Below are positions 48,701-59,504 of a DNA stretch of 64,000 nucleotides, piece after piece. Position numbers and translations under genes: made by a program. Source of the stretch: Alnus glutinosa (taxonomy: Eukaryota; Streptophyta; Magnoliopsida; Fagales; Betulaceae); contig NC_084893.1 in NCBI RefSeq assembly GCF_958979055.1, positions 26,553,487 through 26,617,486 of the forward strand. The letters run 5' to 3'. Positions within the stretch are counted from its first letter, which is position 1; every line of letters begins with the position of its first letter. The notes below the pieces were generated by a model. It saw only the letters and a list, made by a program, of their open reading frames with translations, ran no database searches and was not told the DNA's origin.

Positions 48701-51407
48701 ACATACGGCAAGGCCATCATTTTCATCCTTTAAAAGCTCAAGGAACAAAGGATCAGCGGCGTCCATTGTGTTGCTATCATCAGACTCAGAGTCACCCCCT
48801 CCATCTCCTATGGTTGAACCAGTATAAGCTTCATCCATGAGTGCAAGTAGCATCTGCTTCCACATAAATTCAATACTGTTAATTGCACTTCATACAAAGT
48901 CTTGGATAGACTCATGTAGTTTCTTAAACTCCCAAAAAAACAACCTCAGGAGCCGCACTCTTCTGGATTGAAGCTATGCTACTTCCAATTAGTGATCCCG
49001 AGCTCCTTTCTACCTTTTCCAATGCGACTACCAAAACTAATACAGGTGAATACAAAAAATGTCAAAAAGGACATAATTTGTGTAAAAAGAATTTAACACA
49101 ACATAGATATTTACTCCAAACTAACTAATGCCAAATTTTGGGGGTCACTAACTTCTCCTAAGCACTTTATTAATGAGTAATTCTAGAAACCTTAGATTTT
49201 TCTTTTTTTTAGCAAGGACTGATCCAAGGGTTAGTTGAGACTGCCAAAACCACATTGTGGGATAATTATAGTATAAAAATGTGGTTAGTAGCATTAATCT
49301 TTATTAATTGCAAATTAAATGAGAAAAAAAATGAATGATAGATTAAAATCTCATACAATTTTATTTTTTTCTCGAGTTAAAAGCAGCTTTCTAATTCTTT
49401 TAGATCAATCATAAAGGAATCCAGCTCTACATTCTACTCAAGCTTGATATGCTCCAACTACACGAGATGAAAAAACCTAAAGAAAGTGGCATGAGTCATG
49501 CCTATTTCTCTCTGGTGTGCAGAACAATCCATATTCAAAGAAACATCGATATGCCTTCACACAGGTTAGTAACAACTTGTATTTATGTGGTTTGTTTGTT
49601 CCTACTTATCCAAAAGAGAGAAAACAAAAATAAAATAATAATAATAATAATAATAATGTCAACATGGAAAGAATAAAACATAGTCATATATAAGCCAAAT
49701 ACACAAACTCACTTGGAAAGTCCACTAAGGATGGAAATAACGGAAGAAATGACCCAGGTGACATCAATCCAGGGAAAACCTTCAAAAAGGACTTTTCTAA
49801 TCTGCAAGTGCAGAACAGGTAACTTCATGTCATTCTTTTCTACTTCAAAGAATTTTTTGATTCTCAATGTAATTAGGTCCCAGCATCAATCCCATCAAAA
49901 ATCCCAATTCTGGCATCATAGTAAAACTGACACACAAAGACCTCATGTAAAGTATTTGAAAGTAATACCAATAATCGCAGCTACAAAGATATGTGAATCG
50001 TACAAAAGCAACTTCTATATAATTCGAAGGGCATCCTGTGCTAAATTAAATGTACTAGTGATGTGTATATGAAGTACGAACCAAGACATACTTCCAGATA
50101 GAAGGCCACAGTTGAACGATGAAAAGCAGTCTATAGATACGAATCTATGAAGAAGTAAGCATAGCTAACTTTAAACATAAATTACAGTTTAACCAATAAA
50201 AATCAACTCCCTAACAAATAAATGTTTTTGTGACTGACATGTCACCAATAACATTAATTAAAACAGAGCTCAAATGGACCTACCTTTCTCCATTCCATGC
50301 AATCAGCTTTAGTAACAATGGAAAGAACTGCAAAAAGATTATCAAGATTAGATGGCAATATATATATAAAATAAAAATAAATAAAAAAAAAAAAATCAAA
50401 CCATCCAGTTACCCTCTTCCGTATTTTAAATTAGTTATCACCAATCAATTTATCAAAGGAAAGACTTACTAGGGAAACGGAAAGGTGAGCCATACATAGA
50501 ATAGTGCAAAGAGAGATTAGACACATACTTTGTATCAATATATGCAAATACCTAAGAGCCTACCTGAGGCAGTAAGGTAGGGAAAGAAGTTAGAAGTTTT
50601 TTCTTGTTCATGTTCAGAAAATCAAGGGTTGCTTCTGCAACAACAGGATCTGAAAACTCACTGCAACCAGATTAGAACAAATCGGTGTGTGCTGATCATA
50701 GAATGTTAATTAGATGTTATCTGAAGAAAATTTCATATTAGCATAAGCAGAAAAAAGATAAACAAATTCCTGAAGAAAGACAGAATAAAATGATGTTTTT
50801 ATCAAAAATATGTAGGATCAACATAACAAAAGGGGCCAATGTCCCATTTCCTTCATGTTATTCTTTAACCATCCTCTCATGGTGGTTAAGGACTAGGATA
50901 AGTTTAAGAAATATTTTATTTGTTCATGTCTAAGTAGTTAAATAAAGATCACTTGGCCAAGAGGGGAATAATAAAATAAACACCGTAAAAGGAAAGTGAG
51001 TTCAAAACACATTTTACTTTTGATACTCAAAATCTAACCATATAATTAATCAACATGAGATAAATATCTCATTACCGGCTCAAGCATGAACGGAAAAATG
51101 CCCTCAGACTTGGATCAGCATCATGCAGAACCATCTCTCCAAAATCAAGGAAAAATTGCAGAATAGCCTGTTAGACAAATGACTACAAAATATGAGCAAT
51201 ATAATACTAAAAAACGCGGGCATGCATGTGATCTTGTTGATAATATCATCAAAAGAATAAAATAGATATTACAAACTCAAGGAGACAAATCCAGTCAATA
51301 ATATTATGAAAAGAGAATAATGTATTGTATCTGACCAGTAACTGCAGTTCAACTCAAGCTTGAACTTTTACATAAGCCAAATTTTTAGTCACAAGCGCAT
51401 ACACGCA

Positions 51408-51443
<36 letters not shown>

Positions 51444-52448
51444 AAGAAAAATTCTTTTCAAACAAGCATTGAAGCAGCTACCATCATGGGAAGCAAGGTA
51501 GTCTTTTTTTTAAAAAAAATAAATTATTACTATGTCAGCGTTAATAACTCACGTGTAATACATGAACACTAGAATTTGGGTAATTAGGGTTAATAACTCT
51601 CATGTAATACGTGAACACTAGGGTTTGAGTAGTCGGTTAAGTCTCCTATATAAGCCTTGTATTCCTCTTTGGCAAAACAGAGAATAACAGTATTACAAAA
51701 TTTGGTTTTCTTTAACTCAACCCTTCCCAGCCATACTCCTTTCTTTAACACAACAGTGCGTCATCAAACATATAATGATATCCGAAACAAAAAAAAATAA
51801 AAAAAAATAAAATTATAAATTTATAAATTAGCCACAATCCAACTTGAAATGCCAACTCCAAGCATCAATATCGCTTTTCATATTATTAGGCCCTAAGGCA
51901 AATAGATATCATTTAAACCACACTAACCACTGCTAATTTGGCTATCAAGCTAAGCATTGATAGTTAAGACTAACACCACAAATCTACAGCTACTTTGAAC
52001 AAATTACGATCTCAAAACAACGAAAACATTAGGGAAAATTCCGAGAAATGAAGCCGAACCAGCAAGAGAAGGCCATTGGAGGTTCGAGACTGAGCAAGCG
52101 AAGCCACCGCCCGCTGAAAGAGCTTGTTGATCTGCGGATAAAACCTTGCCACCAAATCCTCAGAGTTCTCAGCTTTACACAATTCATAAAGCTTCTTCAC
52201 CTAACCAAACAAAAGCAAACGCATTACTGTACAGAAAAAGATGGAGAGAGCGATATTTCTGAAAATGTTCATTTTCCTTCCTTTTTTTCTCGGGAACCAA
52301 ATAGAAAATTGAAGATTCAAGAGAGAGAGAGAGATACGGAATGGAGAAGAGCGGGGTCAGAGGAAGGGTCGTTGGCTACAGTGAAGTCTCGCGTGCTACT
52401 GGATAGGGTTCGGAGATGGAAATCCCAGTCTCTGTCTCGGTTTTCCAT
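42752..52448 (-). CDS. AP5Z1: AP-5 complex subunit zeta-1
   Basis: Sixteen exons on the minus strand: 52448-52338, 52200-52060, 51167-51076, 50660-50564, 50327-50284, 49801-49713, 49036-48945, 48853-48707, 46702-46555, 46395-46319, 45266-45195, 43871-43824, 43735-43608, 43508-43346, 43222-43012, 42801-42752; CDS 1710 nt, 569 residues, phases consistent throughout. The protein reads as a helical ARM-like solenoid. Segments that line up with the zeta subunit of the fifth adaptor complex are TSFPTLLPQFFPLLLKLIAW, then FPGLMSPGSFLPLFPSLVDF, then LQLCWAIGEHGGGG, then FVVTAIAKLATHHRELLPRA near the C-terminus. AP-5 is a clathrin-independent coat on late endosomes/lysosomes, working with the SPG11/SPG15 scaffold. 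An in-frame ATG at 52553 would add 35 residues; I prefer 52448 (MENRDRDWDFHLRTL). Intron 8 (2.0 kb) holds LTR and LINE debris. Confidence 0.85.
44005..44273 (-). mobile_element. TRIM retrotransposon in AP5Z1 intron
   Basis: Terminal repeats at 44197-44273 (77 bp) and about 44005-44081, both bounded by TGTTA...TAACA read on the minus strand. The primer-binding site appears as TAGTACCAAAGC beside the first. It lies in the intron between exons 11 and 12. Confidence 0.75.
44890..45010 (+). mobile_element. LINE 3' tail fragment
   Basis: TTCTCTTGTATACTTCTTAT...TTTTTAATGAATTTTGATTACTT is the usual end of plant LINEs. It is in an AP5Z1 intron, antisense to the gene. Confidence 0.55.
46761..48064. 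mobile_element. Decayed Copia-type LTR pair in AP5Z1 intron 8
   Basis: Two similar blocks, 46761-46880 and 47949-48064 (TGAGT-TAxAAAGTTxAGTC ... CTTAAACTTTTGxxTTGAGTG), look like LTRs. TGGTATTAGAGTTAATGG near 47510 resembles a tRNA-Met primer-binding site. The inside has partial internal duplications and a LINE fragment, and no gag-pol frame. Confidence 0.6.
46885..47420 (-). pseudogene. LINE zf-RVT C-terminal fragment
   Basis: The minus strand reads GKILTLENLRKRHVILINRC then CMCKKTE, a stop, then SMDHLLLHCDVTSALWNTLF followed by NRFGMSWVMPRRV and KMAPTCLFWCLWKERNN. This is the zinc-binding C-terminus (zf-RVT) of plant LINE reverse transcriptases. The A-rich tail (TTTTTTTTATAATTAATAAG on the plus strand) lies at 46880-46900. 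It is broken by at least one stop, and the upstream RT domain is missing. Confidence 0.82.
51535..51775 (+). repeat. LTR-like fragment in AP5Z1 intron 2
   Basis: Two tandem 50-bp units (GTTAATAACTC-C-GTAATAC-TGAACACTAG) are followed by CTCCTATATAAGCCTTGTATTCC, a TATA-like core promoter, and an R/U5-like stretch. This resembles the 3' two-thirds of a Copia LTR. No partner LTR was seen. Confidence 0.45.
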
Positions 52449-52962
52449 TTTCCGGAGACGAATTTGGAAGTGTTTATCGTGTTTTCGTCGATGGAAATCA
52501 AACAGAGAGAGAGGAAAGAGCGAGTGGTTGCAACTTTTATAAGAGAGATCCAACTGTAAATTAACGGGAGCGAGCGCGTTTTGTCAATGAAACGACGCCG
52601 TTAGATCTCCTCAGTACGCAGCGTTTTCGCAATAGAAAAAACCCCCCCCAAAAAAAAAAAAAACATTTTGTAAATATTATTTTTGAAGTTTCTTACATGC
52701 ATAGAGCTTTTAAAATCAAAAAGAATTTTGGAGACAACTTAAAAATGGCCTTTCTTATAGCAAAAAGTCAAAAAAATATTTTTGAGTCTTTTACCAAACT
52801 AATTAACTTGTTTTTGGGCACAATTTTTTATGTACTAAAAAGTACTTTTTAATGCAATCACAACAAGCTCTTAAATTCCTTCACGAAAAGAAAATAGCTC
52901 TATTTTTTAATGTTAAGCTTGTACACTTATTTATTATATTTATTTATATTTGTTCTTGTTAA

Positions 52963-53584
52963 GGGATAATTGCACCGTTAGTCTCTGTGGTATGCCATAA
53001 TTATTTTTCACTCCCTATAGTTTAAAAAGTTCATGGGAGGTCCCTGTACTATGCAATAATTACAAATCGATCCCTAGCGTCAAATTCTATTAAATTTTTT
53101 AACAGATTCCGCCAAATGCCACATCAGCGCCACGTGTCGCCAATAAGATGGCGACACGTGTCCATTTTAATAAAAAATATAAATTTATTAAAAAATAAAT
53201 AAATATACTTATTTTTTAAAAAAAAATTAAAACTCCAAAAAAAAAACCAGCAAGGGGTGGCTTGGCCACCCCTTTAAGAACCAGGGGTGGCCCGCGGGCC
53301 ACCTATGCCACCCTTTGCTTCACGTTTTTTCTTTTTCTTTTTCTTTTTTAAAAAAAATAAGTATTTTTATTTATTTTTTAATAATTTTTTTTATTAAGAT
53401 GGACACGTGTCGCCGGCGTTGACGTGTAGAGCTAACAGATTCCGTCAAAATGGTGGATGAAAAATCAACCCAGGGAGTAAAACGTAATTATTGCATAGCA
53501 CAGGGACCTCCCATGAACTTTTTAAACCATAGAGAGTAAAAAATAATTATGGCATACCACAGGGACCAACGGTACAATTATCCC
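52963..53584. mobile_element. Long-TIR (foldback) element, 622 bp
   Basis: Terminal inverted repeats of about 190 bp begin GGGATAATTGCACCGTTAGT at 52963 and mirror it at 53584. They are flanked by identical 7-bp TTGTTAA (52956-52962 and 53585-53591). Inner landmarks mirror each other: GACACGTGTCC and GGACACGTGTC. The centre holds GGGGTGGC/GCCACCCC palindromes. No transposase. Long TIRs suggest a Mutator-like foldback MITE, although the target duplication is shorter than the usual 9 bp. Confidence 0.85.
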
Positions 53585-53591
53585 TTGTTAA

Positions 53592-55468
53592 TATGATGTG
53601 TTTTAAAAAAAATAAATTAATGATTAATATAAAAAGTTACTTAAAACACGTCATATCAACTAATATAAAATGAGTGTAACGAATAATAATACTTTATTAT
53701 TCATTTCTAATAGCATTTGATGAATTGGGTCAACTTCTTTGCTTGAATCTGACATACTAGGACTATGTTTGCCATTAATACACTGTATTCTTGTTTTCTG
53801 TATTTCGTTTATACTCAAATACATTAACAAATATAACCTAAAATTGAATTTTTTTGGTTTTTTTTTTAAAATCTCATATTTTGTGGGGACAAACCCAATA
53901 GCATGTCTACTAGTGGGAACAAAATTTTGAAGAAGTGACAGTTCAAAGAATAATGCTTAAGACATGGTGATTTTGTTTGTTAAAACATTTTCGTTCCCCC
54001 CTTTTGTTTTATTTTTTTAAAATAAAAATATTAACAAACAATTTAAAATGCAAAACAATTACAAAATATTCAAAAGAGGTGGGGGCTGGGCGGGACGATG
54101 TCCCCCCATCAGGCCCCCTTAATTCCGTCACTGTATACAATATTTTTATTGAAAAAAAATGCTGAATATACCATTTGTTTTTCCACGTGTCAACATGTGA
54201 TTAAAAGGTGTTAGAAAGTGTTAAACGCGTACATTTTTTTATTCCAATCATGTGCTAACACATATGAGAAATTATAAAAGAATTGTATGCATAATATTAC
54301 TCTAAAAGAATATCCCAGGACACTACAAGGATGAACCCTTTGTTTTCTCATAGTCCCTACGACCTATCTCCACATCCATTGAATTTTGAGAGATGGGATT
54401 CTCATTCCAAATCATATGGCTAATTTATTATAATATAACATATACTTATAATATATTATATATAATATAAGAAAAACTTCTTTTACACCTTTCGAGGTAT
54501 AAGCAGTCTTGCAATCAAAACTTTAAAATTTAAAAATTTGCAACGTATTCTGGCAGGTGATTATGAAATATCACTTATCCAATCAGGTGAGTTCAAATTT
54601 GAGTTCTTGCAACGCCGTATTGGATAAGCAAAGGGATTTCTTGAATCTTTCTTTAGCAACAAGAAAAAAAGTGAGGCAGTACAAGGCCTCTCTGACTTTC
54701 TTCCTAGCGAAGCATACCTCCTTCACGCGGCCCTAAGTGGCAACCCTGGCGGCGGCAACAACCTTGTGGATGGACGTGGTAGCGATTCGTGCGGCGACCA
54801 AGAGTGCCTTGGCCAAGTTGAGTGCATGGACAAAGTTTTTTTTTCAAATTGAGTCGGAGGAATTTTCTTGAACCAAGTCTATTAAACTCACATGTGTCTA
54901 AAATCATATAATTTTCAAATACATTTGAGAATCACATACTTATTAAAAATGTACATAAAAATTAAGAAGAATGAATATAAGAATCACATACATTTTAAAT
55001 ACATATCAATTTAATAGATTAGATCGGTAGAATCCGTCACTCAATCTAGAGAAACCTTTATCAAGGTCGAGGTCGATGGCCAATTTGGGAGTGGGATGGA
55101 AGAAAGCGAAGCTAGGGTTAGAGCGGGGAGGGTCTCGTACAAGGCATATTAAAGAATTTTGGTATGTTTAATATCATGTATCACTTTCTGTCTAACAAAA
55201 TTAATGTGGCAGGTGATACGGTAACTGGATGTGTCTTAATTTATATTTTTAACCTTTCATTTTCCCTTCAACTATCATAGTTAATAATTCCTTGAAAGCC
55301 ATAAATGAATGACAATTATAGGGTAAATTAATATGGAAATGGGATATCTCCTTTCTAGTCGAACAAAATGACTATCCATTAATACGCCAAGTTCCAATTT
55401 CTTTAATTAATTACTCGAAGAAATTCAGCATAAACATGAGCAAGGGCAGAAATAAAAAGAGAAGAGAA
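53592..55468. other. Intergenic, no gene recognised
   Basis: AT-rich. GC-richer patches at about 54070-54135 (transposon-end-like GGGACGATGTCCCCCCATCAG) and 54650-54840 have no recognisable product. Confidence 0.55.
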
Positions 55469-57498
55469 TCAAAACTTGTCACTTGCACAATTCTCGGGAG
55501 CAAACCGGACAACACCCAAATTGAGATCATAAACAACACGCATATCTTGTTGCTGCCATGCCCCCAACAAAGTTTTACCTGTAAACGGCATCAACGCCAC
55601 GCAGAAATACCCCTTTGCCTCGTAGTGAAAATACATATACGTTGGCTCCACCTTGAAGTCGGCTCCTTGAAAATGGAATGTCATCGACAAATATGGCCGG
55701 AACTTGGGATTCGACTTGTAACAATATTCCAACCCTCCCTCTTTGTGCACTCTCTCAAGCCCAAAAGATGTAAAATGCTCATCAAATTCCCTCATCACTC
55801 TCTCGTACGGGCCGCGGTCGATGAACGTGGCTATTGCTCCGGTGTCGATGATGCAACCGCCGTTTCCGTTCGGTTTAAGATCAAAGGTCCGGGGCGGGAA
55901 ACCGATGCGGTGGTCGCCAACACTAATGTCTAGCAAATTCAAGTAGTAATAGGTTGTCAAATCCCTGTACATAATTGGTGTCGTTTTATAGTCTCTTCTC
56001 ATCGAAACGGTGTCCTCACCAAACCTCAGGATACTCGTAGCCTCCATTTCACGGTAGCCATAGACCAAGCAGTATGAAAAACGGCCTTGGATTGTGCTTT
56101 TCAGTTGGCTTACTAAAGACTCTGGGGCTGTGTTCATGCCCAAAATCCCAGAAATTTTGCGCCCACGAAACGTGAAATCTAGATTGTCGTTGGAGCAGCC
56201 AAACATCATGTTTGGGACAGGCAGGACACTATCCTTATTATATGCAAACATGAAGGTTTCCGTAGAGAGTATACCTGTTAAAATATTAGTTAATTGATTA
56301 AATTTTTTATAAGTTTAAGATTTTGAAATAGAGTAATGTTATGTACAACATTTTCATCCGATTTCACTCGGATAGAAAGGTTTTTCTTTTACACTTTTTT
56401 CTTCCCTCTCACTCGATCATTGTGAAGGAAAAACCTTCTCATCCGGATAAAATTTGGATCAAAGATGGGACATATAGCATTATTTTTTAGAATTAGTGAT
56501 AATTTAATAAGGTAACGCATTCAAGGTTTTAAGTTTGAACTTTGTATTCGTCATTTATCTCACATTTCAAATAAATGAATCACGATTCATTACAATTTTA
56601 AAGAAATTTTAGATTCTTAAATTATATGAATTCGTGCCGTTTCTTGCATCGAATGGTTTGAAAATGCTACCTATTAAAAAGGTGGTGCAAAGGTTTTTTT
56701 ACCCAATTCTTATTGGTAACATGTCACATTTTTAATATGTAGCATTTTTTACGTCGTTCGATTCAATAAACAGTCCAAATTCACATAATTTGAGAAAATA
56801 AATTACATGTAAGAATCCCTTAACCCCATTTATTAAGAGGAAGTTTGAACATACAAGTAACTAAAAGCATTAAAATATTAGTTAAATTATTAAATTTATT
56901 TTTATATATATATATATAAAATTAAGAACTTTTCGAAAAATAGTGATTTAAGTATACCTTTGGTTACAGCTCCGCCGCCATACCGTTGGCTGTACACACA
57001 ATTTCCATCGACACATTTACAAAGCCGCTTACGACAACGAGGGTCAGTGCATGGGATCTTCTGGTACGTTGAAGAAGCGGTAGAGTTGTACAGGGGAAGT
57101 ATTTGATTGAAGCAATTTATGCAAGGCAGGCACTGTGTCCAGATGAGGCCACTGCCAGCATCGATGAGTAAATATTGAGAGATTTGTGGGGTTCCAAGAG
57201 AAAGTTCAGCAGAGTAGAAGGTGCTGGCTTCATGCACCGGGAGATGGATGCTTTCGGGGTCGTCCATGGCGGCATTTTGGGAAAAAACTAGATAGTTAGC
57301 CCTTGCTTGGGAGATTTCGACCATTTTTTGATTTCTTTCAGATTGGCTAAGGTTTCCAGGGTACAGAGGAGATTCTGGGGAGAACCTGGGGATGAGCTTT
57401 AGGCTAAATCCTGCAGCGGATTCTGAAGGAGTGAAGTAGGCTAAAGAGACTGCAGCTGCCATGAGGCAGAGAAAGAGAGAATTTTGAAATGGGGCCAT
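55469..57498 (-). CDS. A1-family aspartic protease (nepenthesin/CDR1-like)
   Basis: Two exons on the minus strand: 57498-56958 and 56274-55469; CDS 1347 nt, 448 residues. The N-terminus has a hydrophobic signal peptide (LFLCLMAAAVSLAYF). The propeptide includes FSLKLIPRFSPESPLYPGN. The first active-site loop is YLLIDAGSGLIWTQC, so the usual DTG is DAG; the catalytic Asp is kept but the Thr is lost. A plant-specific Cys-rich insert follows (CLPCINCFNQ...YQKIPCTDPRCRKRLCKC). The second Asp is in GGCIIDTGAIATFID. The C-terminus (FCVALMP...LLGAWQQQDMRVVYDL) matches the family. It is expected to be secreted or vacuolar and to act in protein turnover, defence or development. The single intron is a TRIM insertion; most relatives in this subfamily have no intron. 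If it is not spliced, the protein stops in the TRIM. Confidence 0.88.
56331..56489. mobile_element. MITE nested in TRIM terminal repeat
   Basis: The ends AGTAATGTTATGTAC and GGGACATATAGCATTATT are imperfect inverted repeats, with inner arms ATCCGATTTCACTCGGAT and CATCCGGATAAAATTTGGAT. Boundaries are approximate. Confidence 0.6.
56613..56800. mobile_element. Second MITE nested in the TRIM
   Basis: An inverted repeat of about 55 bp: CTTAAATTATATGAATTCGT...GAAAATGCTAC on the left and GTAGCATTTTTTACG...AAATTCACATAATTTGAG on the right. Boundaries are approximate. Confidence 0.65.
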
Positions 57499-57922
57499 TT
57501 TGGGAGCTAGGTGGGGTTGAGCCTGCTATAGCTAAAGGATTAGCACCTCCATTACTTATATTCTTTTTTTCTAATTGCAAGTTAATTATTACACAGAATG
57601 GCCATAATCACATACTTAAATTGCTTAATAAAATTCTTCTAAAAAATGAGTTGCGACTTTAATTTAGCATCCTAATATATATAAGAAAAAAAATATATAT
57701 TTAGCCCATAAGTTTTTTTCAGATTTGAATTTAGAGTCATTGAATTACTTTCTAAGTTTAAGAATATAGTTCTTAAGTTTTGCTCATATTTTAAATAGGT
57801 CTCTCTATCACTTTTTCGTCAAAATGAATAATTTGTTATATATTACGTATGTCTTAATCGACACGCTAGCGTTCATATCAACACCTAATATCAATAGCAT
57901 ATCATTAATCGCCAAATCATCC

Positions 57923-57965
<43 letters not shown>

Positions 57966-58614
57966 ACCCTAACTTCAAAAACAAAAACTATATTTTTTGT
58001 CATCTTAATTTTCTAGATTTGTAGCGTTAGAGTAAAAATCATTAACTTTGATGTTGAGATAGATATATCCTGACGTGTCAAATGATCAGACACATATGAC
58101 AAATAGAAAATCGTTAACTTTGAAGTAAAGTGAATAAAGAGTGATTAATTTAAAACTTGAGCAAAACTCAAAGACCTTATTCTTAAAATAGAAAAAATTC
58201 AATGACTAAATTCAAATCAGATAAAAAAATTCCATGGTTTGGGGTAAGACTTTTGGCATGCTAGGCATTAGCTAGCAATCAGTTATGGTATTAACGTTTT
58301 ATATAACTAAAAAGGGAACCTAAAGGAATCATCTCATAAATGTCTATTAATCCAGACAGGCCAGAACTGCTTTAATTTTACTAAGCACATTAATCACAAT
58401 TAATTTGTCTCAAATTATGCATTATATTGTACATCCTTTTAATTAGTCCTTCTTGATTAGGAGAGCTAGATGATTAAATGTAAGCAATAAACAAAATGAC
58501 AAAAGCAAATGATAATTGCTGTAGATAAAAATAATCCATAAAATAACTTTGCAAATGGTTTGTTCAAATATCATTTTGGGTCTATTTTAAAAATAAATAA
58601 ATAAGAAAAGAAAT
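57499..58614. other. Protease upstream region
   Basis: AT-rich with an A-tract at 57927-57963. Two paralogous stretches flank it in inverted orientation (AAATCTGAATTTAGAGTCATTG... near 57720 and ...CAATGACTAAATTCAAATC near 58200), suggesting a long inverted-repeat insertion of about 57700-58245. No gene recognised. Confidence 0.5.
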
Positions 58615-58620
58615 AAAAAA

Positions 58621-58842
58621 GTGGTGGTTGGTACCGGAAGAAACACATGCCTTCCAGGTGTAGCACGCTGGGATTGGAACATCCAATCGATCTCCAAATA
58701 AATGGCTGGCTACACGACCCATGGAGGATAGGGAGCCCTTAAACCCAAGGGTAGGGAGCGTGCCACACATGTGTAACCACCCAATAACTTCCAGCCACGT
58801 TAATGTCCCACTCGGTCACAAGCTTGCGTTACCAAGCTCGAC
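58621..58842 (-). ncRNA. Candidate Pol III RNA, 7SL/SRP-like
   Basis: On the minus strand a 222-nt unit starts GTCGAGCTTGGTAACGCAAG (58842) and ends ACCAACCACCAC (58621), directly before TTTTTT (58620-58615). The 5' part, GAGCTTGGTAACGCAAGC then TTGTGACCGAGTGGGACATT, AACGTGG, resembles the Alu domain of plant signal recognition particle RNA, including a TGTNR motif. Distant parts can pair: GGTGGTT (58780-58774) with AACCACC (58629-58623), and GGCACGCT (58763-58756) with AGCGTGCT (58669-58662), as in SRP helix 5. I do not find the SRP54-binding helix 8 motifs, and it is shorter than the usual 300 nt. It may be a divergent or damaged 7SL gene or another RNA. Confidence 0.5.
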
Positions 58843-58865
58843 GATGCTTAGGCTAAGTGCAATCA

Positions 58866-58908
58866 CTTATAAATATAAATATTTTCTTGCATTTTTCCTA
58901 TGTGGGAC
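58866..58908 (-). promoter_or_regulatory. snRNA-type promoter (USE plus TATA)
   Basis: On the minus strand GTCCCACATAG (58908-58898) matches the plant Upstream Sequence Element (RTCCCACATCG) except near its end. A TATA-like TTTATAAG (58873-58866) follows 24 bp later, the spacing of Pol III-transcribed plant snRNA-type genes. The proposed start at 58842 is 24-31 bp downstream of the TATA element. Confidence 0.6.
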
Positions 58909-59504
58909 AATAATAACGATCACTGAAGACTGACGTCAATAATCTGGTCGATCGCCTCTTTCTTCCTTTTATTCTCTTTCAAAAGTTTTGCGCTTGGACT
59001 GCTAAAATGAATCAAAACTGATCATTCCAAGTTTCATATATGCATGTGAATGCCGTAAGGACTGGAACAATGCAAAACAAGCACCCGAAGACAATCATTC
59101 GTTAGATACTGCCTTCAGTTGACAACAATTCCACTGCACAATAATAATAATAGAAAAAAAAAAAAAAATTTATGTGATTAGCGGTTAATAACCAGTCCAC
59201 TTGTACACCTCTAGCCAAATTTCTAAATATCATTCTTAGATATATCGCTTTTTACACTGATCCGTTTGGCAGCTCAGAAAATGAAAGAAATGTGGAGAAA
59301 AAAAATTTAGATCTCAAAAAAAATCTTTGACATTGGGCGCTCAAGAGCACCGCTCAACAGAGAAATTTATAATAATTTCCTGTTTTCTTGGACTATTTTC
59401 TCAGCAACCAAACGAGTCGCACTCAACAAAACTCAAATTGCCAATAAACGCAAACGCAATCTTTATCTAGAGAGAGAGAGAGAGAGACATAGAGACAGAG
59501 AGAC

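Larger units (their letters stand above)
56276..56953 (+). mobile_element. TRIM retrotransposon forming the protease intron
   Basis: Left terminal repeat from 56276 (TGTTAAAATATTAGTTAATT...) and right terminal repeat ending at 56953 (TAAAATATTAGTTAAATTAT...AGTGATTTAAGT; final CA changed to GT). They are flanked by identical ATACC (56271-56275 and 56954-56958). The left repeat is split by a MITE, and its second half plus a decayed primer-binding region (AATTTAATAAGGTAACGC) resumes at about 56490. On the gene's strand the two ATACC copies read GGTAT and supply the splice donor and the G of the acceptor. Confidence 0.82.

Noticed and set aside
52048-52542. 164-codon plus-strand frame
   Set aside because: It is antisense to AP5Z1 exons 1 and 2, whose minus-strand reading has correct splice sites and conserved sequence.
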